64,000 nucleotides of DNA from Streptomyces sp. CB02009 (GCF_001905825.1 NZ_LIVV01000002.1:500441-564440), one strand, 5' to 3'. Shown: positions 51,752 to 60,697, counted from the first letter of the stretch. The notes: generated by a model not told the origin, from the letters alone. Made by a program: numbers and translations.

Positions 51752-53236
51752 ATGACTTCGGCACGATCCGCACGACCCCGCACCCGCACCGGCCGACGGC
51801 CCGACGTCCGTCGCCTCGCCGCCGCCGGAGCCGCCCTCGGCGCGCTGCTCCTCGGCCTCGCCGTCACCCCGCCCACCGCGACCGCCGCCCCCGTCACCCA
51901 CGAGGCGGAGACGGCCACCGTCTCCCAGGGCGCCGTCGAGTCCAACCACACCGGGTTCACCGGCAACGGATTCGTCAACTACGACAACGCCCGCGGCAGT
52001 TACGTCCAGTGGAACGTCAACGCCGCCCAGGCGGGCCCCGCGACCCTCACCCTGCGCTACGCCAACGGCACCACCACCGACCGCCCCATGGACATCGCCG
52101 TCAACGGCACCGTCGCCGCCTCCGGCAGGTCCTTCGCGGGCACCGGAGCCTGGACCAACTGGGCGACCACCACCCTCACCACCACCCTCAAGGCCGGCGC
52201 CAACACCATCCGCGCCACCGCCACCACCGCCAACGGCGGCCCCAACGTCGACCACCTCAAGGTCGACGGCGCCACCACCCCGCCGCCCACCGGCACCACC
52301 CCCGCCGCCGTGAACGGCCAGCTCAAGGTCTGCGGCACCAAGCTCTGCAACACCCACGGCAAGCCGATCCAGCTGCGCGGCATGTCCAGCCACGGCACCC
52401 AGTGGTACAGCCAGTGCCTGACCGGCGGTTCGCTCGACGCCCTCGCCAAGGACTGGAACGCCGACGTCCTGCGCGTCTCCACCTACGTCCAGGAGGAGGG
52501 CTACGAGACCGACCCGCGCAAGTACACCGACCTCGCCCACTCCCTCATCGAGCAGGCCACCGCGCGCGGCCTGTACGTGATCGTCGACTGGCACATGCTC
52601 GACCCGGGCGACCCGCACTACAACCTCGCCCGCGCCAAGACCTTCTTCACCGAGATCGCCCAGCGCCACGGCGCCAAGACCAACCTGCTGTACGAGATCG
52701 CCAACGAGCCCAACGGCGTCGCCTGGTCCCGCATCAAGAGCTACGCCGAGCAGCTCATCCCGGTCATCCGCGCCAAGGACGCCGAGACCCCGATCCTCGT
52801 CGGCACGCGCGCGTGGTCCTCGTTCGGAGTCTCCGACGGCGCCGACGAGTCCGAGGTCGTGTCCAACCCCGTGAACGCGGCCAACATCATGTACACCTTC
52901 CACTTCTACGCGTTCTCGCACCGCGACGAGTACCTGAACACCCTCTCCCGCGCCGCCGACAAGCTGCCCGTCTTCGTCACCGAGTTCGGCACCCAGAACT
53001 ACGCCGGCGAGGGCGGCAACGACTTCGCGATGTCGCAGCGGTTCCTCGACCTGATGGCCGCCAAGAAGATCAGCTGGGTCAACTGGAACTTCTCCGACGA
53101 CGAGCGCAGCGGCGCCGTCTTCAAGACCGGCACCTGCGCCTCCGGCGGCCCCTGGGCGGGCACCGGCCAGCTGAAGCCCGCCGGCGTCTGGATCCGTGAC
53201 CGCGTCAGGACGGCGGACGACTTCCCGACCTCCTGA
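51752..53236 (+). CDS. Secreted CBM plus GH5 glycoside hydrolase
   Basis: A 494-aa secreted enzyme. The signal peptide ends near TPPTATA-AP. A CBM6/35-like module follows (HEAETATVSQGAVESNHTGFTGNGFVNY...DHLKVDG), then a Thr/Pro linker and a GH5 catalytic domain with LYVIVDWHMLDPGDP, acid/base Glu in LYEIANEPNG and nucleophile Glu in VFVTEFGTQ. The closest known activity is endo-beta-1,4-glucanase, with related beta-1,4-glycanase activities possible. ATG at 51752 is chosen; a GTG at 51740 is also in frame. The promoter pattern is shared with the GH8 gene 31 kb away. Confidence 0.9.
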   Translation: MTSARSARPRTRTGRRPDVRRLAAAGAALGALLLGLAVTPPTATAAPVTHEAETATVSQGAVESNHTGFTGNGFVNYDNARGSYVQWNVNAAQAGPATLTLRYANGTTTDRPMDIAVNGTVAASGRSFAGTGAWTNWATTTLTTTLKAGANTIRATATTANGGPNVDHLKVDGATTPPPTGTTPAAVNGQLKVCGTKLCNTHGKPIQLRGMSSHGTQWYSQCLTGGSLDALAKDWNADVLRVSTYVQEEGYETDPRKYTDLAHSLIEQATARGLYVIVDWHMLDPGDPHYNLARAKTFFTEIAQRHGAKTNLLYEIANEPNGVAWSRIKSYAEQLIPVIRAKDAETPILVGTRAWSSFGVSDGADESEVVSNPVNAANIMYTFHFYAFSHRDEYLNTLSRAADKLPVFVTEFGTQNYAGEGGNDFAMSQRFLDLMAAKKISWVNWNFSDDERSGAVFKTGTCASGGPWAGTGQLKPAGVWIRDRVRTADDFPTS

Positions 53237-53247
53237 CGCCCCTCCTC

Positions 53248-53294
53248 CGGTACGCCCCCGCCATGTGATCCACTGTCCTGGCGGGGGCGTACCG
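53248..53294. terminator. 16-bp hairpin between GH5 and hydrolase genes
   Basis: Perfect arms 53248-53263 and 53279-53294 with a 15-nt loop. It lies after the GH5 stop and just before the next gene ribosome-binding site, so it probably ends the GH5 transcript. Confidence 0.65.
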
Positions 53295-53312
53295 AACAGG
53301 AGCAGGAACAGC

Positions 53313-54620
53313 GTGACCACCTACCGGCAGCCGGGACTCGTCCTCACCGACCACCGCTTCCCCGTCCCCCTCGACCACGCCCGCCCCGACGGCGAGCGGA
53401 TCGAGGTCTTCGGCCGTGAGGTCGTCGCGAGCGGCAACGCCGGCCCCGGCCGCGAGCAGCTCCCCTGGCTGGTCTACCTGGAGGGCGGTCCCGGCTTCGG
53501 CGCCCGCCGGTTCATCGGCCCGCAGGCCTGGCTCGGCCGGGCCGTCCAGGAGTTCCGCGTCCTCCTCCTCGACCAGCGGGGCACCGGCCGCTCGACCCCT
53601 GCCAACCGCCAGACCCTGCCGCTCCGCGGCACCCCCGCGGAGCAGGCCGACTACCTCGCCCGCTTCCGCGCCGACGCGATCGTCGCGGACTGCGAGCTGA
53701 TCCGCCGCCGGCTCACCGGCGGCGCCCCCTGGACCGTCCTCGGCCAGAGCTTCGGCGGCTTTTGCGCCACCCACTACCTCTCGGCCGCGCCGCAGGGCCT
53801 GGAGCGGGTCCTGATCACCGGCGGTCTGCCCTCCCTGCACGCCACCGCCGACGAGGTCTACCGCGCCGCCTACCCCCGCATCCGGCGCAAGAACGAGGCC
53901 CACTACACCCGCTACCCGCAGGACGCCGAACGGGCCCGCGCCGTCGTCGCCCACCTCCTCGACCACGAGGTCACCCTGCCCGGCGGCGGCCTGCTCACCG
54001 CCGAGGCCTTCCAGTCCCTCGGCATCCTCCTCGGCTCCGGCGAGGGCACCCACCAGCTCCATCTGCTCCTGGAGGGCGCGTTCCTCCCCACCCCCGGCGG
54101 ACCCGCGCTCGCCGACGCCTTCCTGGAGCAGGTCCAGGCCCACCTGTCGTACGCCGGACATCCCCTCTACGCCGTGCTCCACGAGGCCATCTACGCCCAG
54201 GGCGAGGGACCCACCGACTGGGCGGCCGAGCGGGTCCGCGCCGAGCACCCCGACTTCGACGCCCGCGCCGCGCTCGCCGAGGGACGGCCGCCGCTTTTCA
54301 CCGGCGAGACCGTCCACCCCTGGCACTTCACCACCGACCCCGCCCTGCGCCCGCTCCGCGAGACGGCGGAACTCCTCGCCGCCCGCACCGACTGGACCCC
54401 GCTGTACGACCCCGAGCGCCTCGCCGCCAACCGGGTCCCGGTCGCCGCGGCCGTCTACCACGACGACATGTACGTGGACACCGGCCACTCCCTCGACACC
54501 GCGCGCGCGATCCGCGGTCTGCGCACCTGGGTGACGGACGAGTTCGAGCACGACGGGGTGCGGGCCGGGGGACCGCGCGTCCTGGACCGGCTGCTCGCGC
54601 TCTCCCGCGACGAGACCTGA
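53313..54620 (+). CDS. Prolyl-iminopeptidase-like alpha/beta hydrolase
   Basis: A 435-aa hydrolase of peptidase family S33. Key segments: VYLEGGPGFGARR (oxyanion GGPG), LLLDQRGTGRSTP, nucleophile elbow LGQSFGGFCATH, acid in AVYHDDMYVD and His in TGHSLDTA. Such enzymes remove N-terminal proline from peptides; the Streptomyces form is cytosolic, and no signal is seen here. GTG start with AGGAGCAGGAA upstream. It stands alone after a strong hairpin. Confidence 0.87.
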   Translation: MTTYRQPGLVLTDHRFPVPLDHARPDGERIEVFGREVVASGNAGPGREQLPWLVYLEGGPGFGARRFIGPQAWLGRAVQEFRVLLLDQRGTGRSTPANRQTLPLRGTPAEQADYLARFRADAIVADCELIRRRLTGGAPWTVLGQSFGGFCATHYLSAAPQGLERVLITGGLPSLHATADEVYRAAYPRIRRKNEAHYTRYPQDAERARAVVAHLLDHEVTLPGGGLLTAEAFQSLGILLGSGEGTHQLHLLLEGAFLPTPGGPALADAFLEQVQAHLSYAGHPLYAVLHEAIYAQGEGPTDWAAERVRAEHPDFDARAALAEGRPPLFTGETVHPWHFTTDPALRPLRETAELLAARTDWTPLYDPERLAANRVPVAAAVYHDDMYVDTGHSLDTARAIRGLRTWVTDEFEHDGVRAGGPRVLDRLLALSRDET

Positions 54621-54767
54621 CCGCCCGGGCGAGGACGGCGCGCCGCCCGGCGGCGGCGCGCAAAAGTCCAAGGGTCGGACCGCCCCCGCTCATGGAGTGC
54701 ACCGGACGGGAGCCGGTACAACTCGGTCCTGGCCCCGTGCGGGGCCGGCCGAGGAGAGGACCCGGAC

Positions 54768-55700
54768 ATGAGCACCCACGTCAGCGCGGAGATCGCCGGC
54801 CAGCCGGACTGCTGGCGCCGCGCCGCCGAGATCGCCGACCACGACGCCGCCCTGCTGCCGGCCCGCGGCGAGCGGGTGGCGGTGGTCGGCTGCGGCACCT
54901 CGTACTTCATCGCCCGCGCCTACGCGGCGCTGCGCGAGTCCCTCGGCGCGGGTGAGACCGACGCGTTCCCCGCCTCCGACTCCACGCCGCTCGGGCGCGG
55001 TTACGACCGCATCGTGGCCCTCACCCGCTCCGGCACCACCACGGAGGTCGTCCAGCTCCTCGCCGGAGCGGCGGGCCGCATCCCGACGCTCGTCCTCACC
55101 GGAGTGCCCGGCAGCCCCGCGGGACGGCTCGCCGACCGGGTCCTCGACCTCGGCTTCGCCGACGAACGCTCCGTCGTCCAGACCCGGTTCGCGACCACGG
55201 CGCTCCAACTCCTGCGTGCGGGGCTCGGGGTGGACCTGGGGCCCGCCGTCGCCGACGCCGAACTCGTCCTCTACGAGCGGCTGCCCGCCGCGTGGGAGCG
55301 GCGCGGTCAGTTCACCTTCCTCGGCACCGGCTGGACCGTCGGCCTCGCCGACGAGGCCGCCCTCAAACTGCGCGAGGTGGCCCGCGTCTGGACGGAGTCG
55401 TACGCGGCGATGGAGTACCGCCACGGCCCGATCAGCATCAGCGACCGGTCCAGCCTCGTGTGGTGCCTCGGCCCCGCCCCCTCGGGACTCAAGGACGAAG
55501 TCGAGTCCACCGGCGCCCTGTTCGCTGCCGACGCGATCGACCCGGTGGCCGCGCTGGTCCGCGCCCAGCGGCTCGCGGTCGCGCTGGCGGTACGCCGCGG
55601 ACTCAACCCCGACCGGCCCAGGAACGTCTCGCGCTCGGTGATCCTTTCCGGAGCGTTCCGCCCGACCGCGTCGGAGGCCGCCCGTATCCTGCGATCATGA
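54768..55700 (+). CDS. SIS-domain sugar-phosphate isomerase-like protein
   Basis: A 310-aa protein with two SIS domains: AVVGCGTSYFIARAYAALRESLG and ALTRSGTTTEVVQLL in the first, FLGTGWTVGLADEAALKLREVARVWTESYAAMEYRHGPIS in the second. This matches the isomerase half of GlmS and FrlB/AgaS-type deglycases; the Glu-x-x-His-Gly-Pro loop is the catalytic region. Substrates are phosphorylated amino or fructosamine sugars. S. coelicolor NagS (SCO4393), linked to aminosugar toxicity, is a possible relative. Its stop overlaps the PIG-L gene start in an ATGA. Confidence 0.82.
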   Translation: MSTHVSAEIAGQPDCWRRAAEIADHDAALLPARGERVAVVGCGTSYFIARAYAALRESLGAGETDAFPASDSTPLGRGYDRIVALTRSGTTTEVVQLLAGAAGRIPTLVLTGVPGSPAGRLADRVLDLGFADERSVVQTRFATTALQLLRAGLGVDLGPAVADAELVLYERLPAAWERRGQFTFLGTGWTVGLADEAALKLREVARVWTESYAAMEYRHGPISISDRSSLVWCLGPAPSGLKDEVESTGALFAADAIDPVAALVRAQRLAVALAVRRGLNPDRPRNVSRSVILSGAFRPTASEAARILRS

Positions 55701-56449
55701 CCGGAACCGATGTCAACGACCTCACGGAGATGCCCGGCGACTGGCAGCGCGCCCTCGCCGTCGTCGCCCACCCCGACGACCTGGAGTACGGCTGCGCGGC
55801 GGCCGTCGCCGCCTGGACGGACGCGGGGAAGGAGGTGGCCTACGTCCTCGCGACCCGCGGCGAGGCCGGGATCGACACGATCGCCCCGGACGCCTGCGGT
55901 CCGCTGCGCGAGCGGGAGCAGCGGGAGAGCGCCGCGGTCGTCGGAGTGGACACGGTGGAGTTCCTCGACCACCGCGACGGCGTGATCGAGTACGGGCTCG
56001 GTCTGCGCCGCGACATCGCGGCGGCGATCCGCAGGCACCGGCCGGAGCTCGTCATCACCCTCAACCACCGCGACACCTGGGGCGGGGGCCCCGGCGCCCC
56101 CTGGAACACCCCCGACCACGTGGCCGTGGGCCGGGCGACGCTCGACGCGGCGGGGGACGCGGGCAACCGCTGGATCTTCCCCGAGCTCGTCGACCAGGGA
56201 CTGGAGCCCTGGAACGGGGTGCGCTGGGTGGCGGTCGCCGCGTCCAGCACCCCGACCCACGCGGTGGACGCGGCCCCGGGCCTGGACCGCGCGATCAGCT
56301 CACTGCTCTGCCACCGCGCCTACATCGAGGGCCTGACGGACGAGGACCCGGAGCAGTACGTCCGGACCTTCCTCACCGCGGCGACGAGCCGGGCGTCCGA
56401 CCGCTTCGGCGGCCGGCCGGCGGTGGCCTTCGAACTCTTCGGTCGCTGA
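55697..56449 (+). CDS. PIG-L family deacetylase
   Basis: A 250-aa LmbE/PIG-L zinc deacetylase: AVVAHPDDLEYGCAAAVA holds the His-x-Asp-Asp motif, NHRDTWGGG and TPDHVAVGRATLD provide further ligands. Family members deacetylate GlcNAc conjugates (mycothiol MshB, Mca) or secondary metabolites. It is translationally coupled to the SIS gene, so both likely act on one N-acetylated aminosugar-containing metabolite. Confidence 0.87.
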   Translation: MTGTDVNDLTEMPGDWQRALAVVAHPDDLEYGCAAAVAAWTDAGKEVAYVLATRGEAGIDTIAPDACGPLREREQRESAAVVGVDTVEFLDHRDGVIEYGLGLRRDIAAAIRRHRPELVITLNHRDTWGGGPGAPWNTPDHVAVGRATLDAAGDAGNRWIFPELVDQGLEPWNGVRWVAVAASSTPTHAVDAAPGLDRAISSLLCHRAYIEGLTDEDPEQYVRTFLTAATSRASDRFGGRPAVAFELFGR

Positions 56450-56474
56450 CGGACCGGGGGACGTCACCCCGGCC

Positions 56475-56972
56475 TCAGGGACGGCGCGTCAGCACGCGGG
56501 TGGTGCTGCCGTCATCCTCCGTGAGGTCCCGGACGTGCGCGAACCCGATCCTGCCGAGCAGCCTCAGCGAAGCGGTGTTGGCTGCGGCCACGGTGGCGTG
56601 CACCTCGGCCAGCCCGAGCGTGCCGAAGCCGTGGCCCACGAGGGCCTCGGCCACCTCCGTACCGAGCCCCGAACCCCAGGCCGCCGGCGCCAGCGCGTAC
56701 ACGATCTCGTGCCCGCCGACGTCCTCGGACGGCTTGATCTCGGCATGCCCGACGAGCACCCCCTCCCGGCGCACCGCCCAGACGGCGAACAGCTCCCGCG
56801 CGTAGACCTTGCTGAAGATCCGCCCGAACAGGGCCCGGTCGTCCTCCTCGGACGCCGTGCCGTCCCCCATCCACACCGACACCCGCGGATCCTGGAAGAG
56901 GGCGATGAACGCCTCTTCGTCCGCGGGGACGTAGGGCTCCAGCAGAAGGCGCTCGGTGCGCAGCGTCGGCAT
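56475..56972 (-). CDS. GNAT family N-acetyltransferase (RimJ/RimL-like)
   Basis: A 165-aa GNAT enzyme. It starts MPTLRTERLLLEP, the typical entry of the RimJ/RimL branch; the acetyl-CoA loop is PAAWGSGLGTEVAEALVGHGF, followed by EVHATVAAANTASLRLLGRIGF. The acceptor (protein N-terminus or small amine) is unknown. A GTG one codon upstream is also possible. It converges with the PIG-L gene. Confidence 0.85.
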   Translation of the reverse strand: MPTLRTERLLLEPYVPADEEAFIALFQDPRVSVWMGDGTASEEDDRALFGRIFSKVYARELFAVWAVRREGVLVGHAEIKPSEDVGGHEIVYALAPAAWGSGLGTEVAEALVGHGFGTLGLAEVHATVAAANTASLRLLGRIGFAHVRDLTEDDGSTTRVLTRRP

Positions 56973-57047
56973 CACGAACGGCGACGCTACCCACCGGGCA
57001 CGGACCGGGCAATCGACTTTCGAGGGTGGGGGAGCGGTGCCGCCGGG

Positions 57048-57827
57048 TCAGCCCATCGGGGCCGGCTTCAGGATCGCGAAGGCCGCGCCGGAGGGGTCGG
57101 CGAGCCAGGCGATGCGGCCCACGTCGGGGATGTCGGCCGCGGGCATCAGGACCGAACCCCCGTTGCCCTGGGCCGCCGTGACGATCGCGTCCGCGTCCTC
57201 CACGTCGAAGTACACGATCCAGCGGGGGCCCTCGTTCGTGTCCTGGAGTTCGGCCGCGCCGCCGAAGGAGGCGTCCTGCTGGTCCCCGTCGGCGGTGGAC
57301 ACGACCTGGTACTTCATGCCGGGCGCGTCCATCTCCGCCGTCCGCCAGCCGAACAGCGTCCGGTAGAAGGCCAGGGTGCCCTCCGGGTCCGGCGTGTGCA
57401 GCTCCACCCAGACGAGGGTGTTCGTCGAGGACGTGCGGTCGAGGCCCTTGGTCGTGCCGGGCTGCCAGATCGCGAACCGCGCGCCGCCCGGGTCGGTGAG
57501 GGCGGCCGCCCGGCCCGCGTCCATGATGTCGATCGGCGCGAGGCGTACGGCTCCGCCCGCCGACTCGGTGTCCTTCGCCGTGGCGTCCGCGTCCGGGGTG
57601 TGGAAGTACACGGTCCAGGCGCTGTTCGCGCCCTCCTCGGTGAGCGGTCCGAGCGCGGCGACCGTCCTGCCGTCCTGCTGGAAGAAGCCGTACCCGCCGG
57701 CCTCGGGGCCCGCCGAGCGGAACTCCCAGCCGAAGACGGCGGTGTAGAAGGCGGCCGCCGCCTCCGTGTCCGGGCTGCCGAGGTCGATCCAGCAGGGAGA
57801 GCCCTTGGTGAACTGCGTACCGAGCAT
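57048..57827 (-). CDS. Double-module VOC family protein
   Basis: A 259-aa protein with two VOC modules in tandem: SPCWIDLGSPDTEAAAAFYTAVFGWEF ... DPGGARFAIWQP and TLVWVELHTPDPEGTLAFYRTLFGWRT ... DPSGAAFAILKP. This arrangement matches actinobacterial glyoxalase/bleomycin-resistance-like proteins, for example the SCO family with hydroxylase-like annotation. No reaction is assigned. It lies just upstream of the GNAT gene on the same strand (75 bp), possibly co-transcribed. Confidence 0.85.
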   Translation of the reverse strand: MLGTQFTKGSPCWIDLGSPDTEAAAAFYTAVFGWEFRSAGPEAGGYGFFQQDGRTVAALGPLTEEGANSAWTVYFHTPDADATAKDTESAGGAVRLAPIDIMDAGRAAALTDPGGARFAIWQPGTTKGLDRTSSTNTLVWVELHTPDPEGTLAFYRTLFGWRTAEMDAPGMKYQVVSTADGDQQDASFGGAAELQDTNEGPRWIVYFDVEDADAIVTAAQGNGGSVLMPAADIPDVGRIAWLADPSGAAFAILKPAPMG

Positions 57828-57879
57828 GGGAGGTGTCCCGTCCTTCCGTGAGCCGTCGTCCGTGTGCGTGCCGTGCTTG

Positions 57880-57925
57880 CCGGGTGCCCGGTGCGCGGTG
57901 CCGGGTGCCGGGTGCCGGGTGCCGT
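57880..57925. repeat. 7-8-bp GC repeat (ccgggtg) cluster
   Basis: Consecutive ccgggtg/ccggtgc units in the 216-bp gap between the VOC gene and the flavoprotein gene end. No gene is seen in the gap. Confidence 0.6.
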
Positions 57926-58043
57926 GCGCCGTGGCCGGCGGAGGCGGACGGGTGGGTGCAGAGGAGCGTTCGTCCGCCGTTTCCGGCCACCGTGACCGAT
58001 CCTCGTCCCTCTGCCCCCGCGGCGCAGCCTCAACCGCCGCGGT

Positions 58044-59003
58044 TCATCCGACCGGCCGACCGGCCGCCCTCTCCTCCAGGTCGCCGAAGACCAGCTCGCT
58101 GTTGAGCGCGGCCGCGGCCCGGTAGCCCCGGCTCACCGCGTTGACCACCTGTTCCTGCGGACCCGTCACGTTCCCGGCCGCCCACACGCCCGGCACGCTC
58201 GTCCGCCCCACCTCGTCGACGACCACGAACTCCCCGAACGGGGTCTCGCGCAGCTCCGCGCCCAGCTGCCGCAGCACTCCGTCGCGGGCGGCCAGGCGGG
58301 TGGCCGCCGCGAAGACCACCGAGCGGGCCACGGTCCGCCCGTCGGCCAGCCGCACCCCGGTCAGCCGGTCGTCCTCGACCGCGACGCCCACCACCTCGCC
58401 CCGCTCGACCCGGACGCCCGCCGTGTCCAGGAGCGCCGCCTCGTGCTCCGACGGCTCGGCCGAGGTGTGCAGGAACAGCGTCACGTCCTTCGACCAGTGC
58501 GCCACCATCAGCGCCTGGTGCGCGGGCATCGTCGGATGCGCGATCACCCCGAAGGCCTCGTCGCGGACCTCCCAGCCGTGGCAGTACGGGCAGTGCAGCA
58601 CGTCCCGTCCCCACCGTTCGGTCAGTCCGTCGATCACGGGCAGCTCGTCGACGAGGCCGGTGGTGACGACGAGCCGCCGGGCGCCGACCGTCTCCCCGTC
58701 CGCCAGGGTGAGGACGAACCCGCCGTCCCCGTCCGCCGCCGCGACCGTCACCTCGCCGGTCCGCAGTTCGACCCCGTACCCGGCGATCTCGGCCCGCCCG
58801 GCCGCCAGGTAGTCGGCCGGGCTCATGCCGTCCCGGGAGAGGACGCCCTGCATGTGCGCGGTGGGCGCGTTCCGCGGCCGGCCGGCGTCGACGACCAGGG
58901 TCCGGCGCCGCGACCGGCCCAGCAGCAGCGCGGCGCTGAGTCCCGCCGCGCCGCCGCCGATCACGACGGCCTCGTAGGTGTTGTTCTCCAGGTGTGCGTT
59001 CAT
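58044..59003 (-). CDS. Thioredoxin-reductase-like FAD oxidoreductase
   Basis: A 319-aa pyridine-nucleotide-disulfide oxidoreductase: FAD motif AVVIGGGAAGLSAALLLG, redox pair HCPYCHGWEV, and closing VPGVWAAGNVTGPQEQVVNAVSRGYRAA. The CPYC pair is the position of the CATC in bacterial TrxR. The NADPH GxGxxA motif is degenerate (GVIAHPTMPAHQA), so it may belong to the ferredoxin/TrxR-like or dithiol-oxidase group (as in gliotoxin or holomycin type oxidases) and not to NADPH-dependent TrxR. It is divergent from the XRE-cupin regulator. Confidence 0.83.
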   Translation of the reverse strand: MNAHLENNTYEAVVIGGGAAGLSAALLLGRSRRRTLVVDAGRPRNAPTAHMQGVLSRDGMSPADYLAAGRAEIAGYGVELRTGEVTVAAADGDGGFVLTLADGETVGARRLVVTTGLVDELPVIDGLTERWGRDVLHCPYCHGWEVRDEAFGVIAHPTMPAHQALMVAHWSKDVTLFLHTSAEPSEHEAALLDTAGVRVERGEVVGVAVEDDRLTGVRLADGRTVARSVVFAAATRLAARDGVLRQLGAELRETPFGEFVVVDEVGRTSVPGVWAAGNVTGPQEQVVNAVSRGYRAAAALNSELVFGDLEERAAGRPVG

Positions 59004-59034
59004 GGTCCGAGCGTCACCCGGGCCCACCGGATGA

Positions 59035-59059
59035 GCAAGTGAGCTTGCCGTTTCTGCAA
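59035..59059. promoter_or_regulatory. Candidate operators between flavoprotein and regulator genes
   Basis: GCAAG-tgag-CTTGC (59035-59048) and the overlapping TTGC-N7-GCAA (59045-59059) lie in the only AT-richer part of the 66-bp divergent gap. Either could be bound by the XRE-cupin protein. Confidence 0.4.
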
Positions 59060-59069
59060 AACTGGACGT

Positions 59070-59660
59070 ATGACCGAAGACGATCGCATCGACGCCGTGC
59101 TCAACGAGGTCGGACCCCGGCTCCGCAGGCTCCGCCGCGACCGCGGGGTGACCCTTGCCGAGCTCTCCGCGGACACCGGGATCTCCGTGAGCACGCTCTC
59201 CCGGCTGGAGTCCGGGCAGCGCAGGCCCAGCCTCGAACTGCTCCTGCCGCTCGCCCGCGCCCACCAGGTCGCGCTCGACGAACTCGTCGGCGCCCCGGCG
59301 ACGGGCGACCCCCGGATCCGGGCGAAGCCCATCGTCCGGCACGGCCGCACGATGTTCCCGCTGACGCGGCAGCCCGGTGGACTCCAGGCCTACAAGGTCA
59401 TCCAGGAGAAGCCGCAGCAGGAGGAGCCGGAGCCACGCGTCCATGAGGGCTACGAATGGCTGTACGTGCTCTCCGGGAGGCTCCGGCTCGTCCTCGGGGA
59501 GCACGACGTCGTGCTCGGCCCCGGCGAGGCGGCCGAGTTCGACACCCGCGTCCCGCACTGGTTCGGTCCGACGCCCGAAGGCCCGGTGGAGTTCCTGAGC
59601 CTGTACGGGCCGCAGGGGGAGCGCATGCACGTCCGCGCCCGTCCGAAGAAGTCCGACTGA
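59070..59660 (+). CDS. XRE-family regulator with cupin domain
   Basis: A 196-aa regulator. The N-terminal HTH_3 is LRRLRRDRGVTLAELSADTGISVSTLSRLESGQRRPSLELLLPLA; the C-terminal cupin spans about 105-185 (VHEGYEWLYVLSGRLRLVLGEHDVVLGPGEAAEFD). The cupin senses a small ligand, often a metabolite of the neighbouring oxidoreductase. It is divergent from the TrxR-like gene with a 66-bp gap, so it probably regulates it and itself. Confidence 0.88.
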   Translation: MTEDDRIDAVLNEVGPRLRRLRRDRGVTLAELSADTGISVSTLSRLESGQRRPSLELLLPLARAHQVALDELVGAPATGDPRIRAKPIVRHGRTMFPLTRQPGGLQAYKVIQEKPQQEEPEPRVHEGYEWLYVLSGRLRLVLGEHDVVLGPGEAAEFDTRVPHWFGPTPEGPVEFLSLYGPQGERMHVRARPKKSD

Positions 59661-59677
59661 GCGGTTCCCCTCGCATC

Positions 59678-59689
59678 AAGCGACCGCTT
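59678..59689. promoter_or_regulatory. TetR-like operator before the acyl-CoA dehydrogenase operon
   Basis: AAGCG-AC-CGCTT, a perfect 5-2-5 inverted repeat, lies about 40 bp upstream of the quinone oxidoreductase start. Similar AGCG...CGCT palindromes precede acyl-CoA genes controlled by TetR repressors in actinobacteria. No TetR gene is adjacent. Confidence 0.45.
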
Positions 59690-59728
59690 AGTATGCGACC
59701 GACCGCCCGGTACGGAGGAGGCTTTCGG

Positions 59729-60697
59729 ATGCAGGCATGGCGTGTGTACGAGAACGGGGAACCGCGCGCGGTGATGCGCCGCGAGGAGGTGGCACCGCCC
59801 ACACCCGGCGACGGCCAGGTCCTCCTCAAGGTCCGCGCCGCGAACGTCAACTTCCCCGACGCGCTGCTCTGCCGCGGTCACTACCAGATCCGGCCCCCGC
59901 TGCCCTTCACCCCCGGCGTGGAGGTCTGCGCCGAGACCGAGGACGGCCGCAGGGTCATCACCACCGCCGCCCTCCCGCACGGCGGCTTCGCCGACCACGT
60001 CCTCGCCGACGCCGCCGGGCTGCTCCCCGCGCCCGAGTCGCTCGACGACGCCGAGGCCGCCGCGCTCCACATCGGCTACCAGACCGGCTGGTTCGGCCTG
60101 CACCGCCGTGCCGCCCTCCAGGAGGGCGAGACCCTCCTGGTCCACGCGGCGGCGGGCGGTGTCGGCAGCGCCGCCGTCCAGCTCGGCAAGGCCGCGGGCG
60201 CCACCGTCATCGGGGTCGTCGGCGGACCGGAGAAGGCCGCCGTCGCCCGCGCGCTGGGCTGCGACGTGGTGATCGACCGGCGCTCCGAGGACGTCGTCGC
60301 CGCCGTCAAGGCCGCGACCGGCGGCCGCGGCGCCGACGTCGTCTACGACCCGGTCGGCGGCGACGCCTACCAGCAGTCCGCGAAGTGCGTCGCCTTCGAG
60401 GGCCGGATCGTGATCGTCGGCTTCGCCAGCGGCACGGTCCCGGCACCCGCCCTCAATCACGCCCTGGTGAAGAACTACTCCGTCCTCGGCCTCCACTGGG
60501 GGCTCTACGCGGCGAAGGACCCGGCCTCGATCGGCCGCTGCCACGAGACCCTCACCGCCTACGCGGCCAAGGGCCTCATCAAGCCCCTCGTCGGCGAACG
60601 CGTCCCCTTCGCGGGCGCGGCGGACGCCGTCCAGCGCGTCGCCGACGGCACCACCACCGGCCGCCTGGTCGTCCTCCCGGAAGGAGCCCGCGCATGA
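59729..60697 (+). CDS. NADPH:quinone oxidoreductase (zinc-independent MDR)
   Basis: A 322-aa medium-chain reductase without zinc ligands. The GroES-like N-terminal half is typical (VRAANVNFPDALLCRGHYQIRPPLPFTPG), and the Rossmann half has HAAAGGVGSAAVQLGKAAGATVIGVV. CGGAGGAGG is about 9 nt upstream of the ATG. It is the first gene of an operon with two acyl-CoA dehydrogenases; its TGA overlaps the next ATG. It may reduce an enoyl or quinone intermediate (inference). Confidence 0.88.
   Translation: MQAWRVYENGEPRAVMRREEVAPPTPGDGQVLLKVRAANVNFPDALLCRGHYQIRPPLPFTPGVEVCAETEDGRRVITTAALPHGGFADHVLADAAGLLPAPESLDDAEAAALHIGYQTGWFGLHRRAALQEGETLLVHAAAGGVGSAAVQLGKAAGATVIGVVGGPEKAAVARALGCDVVIDRRSEDVVAAVKAATGGRGADVVYDPVGGDAYQQSAKCVAFEGRIVIVGFASGTVPAPALNHALVKNYSVLGLHWGLYAAKDPASIGRCHETLTAYAAKGLIKPLVGERVPFAGAADAVQRVADGTTTGRLVVLPEGARA

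Noticed and set aside
54733..54748. GGCCCC-gtgc-GGGGCC hairpin just before the SIS gene as an attenuator
   Set aside because: Only 6 bp, no leader peptide or alternative pairing seen; such hairpins arise often in this GC-rich DNA.
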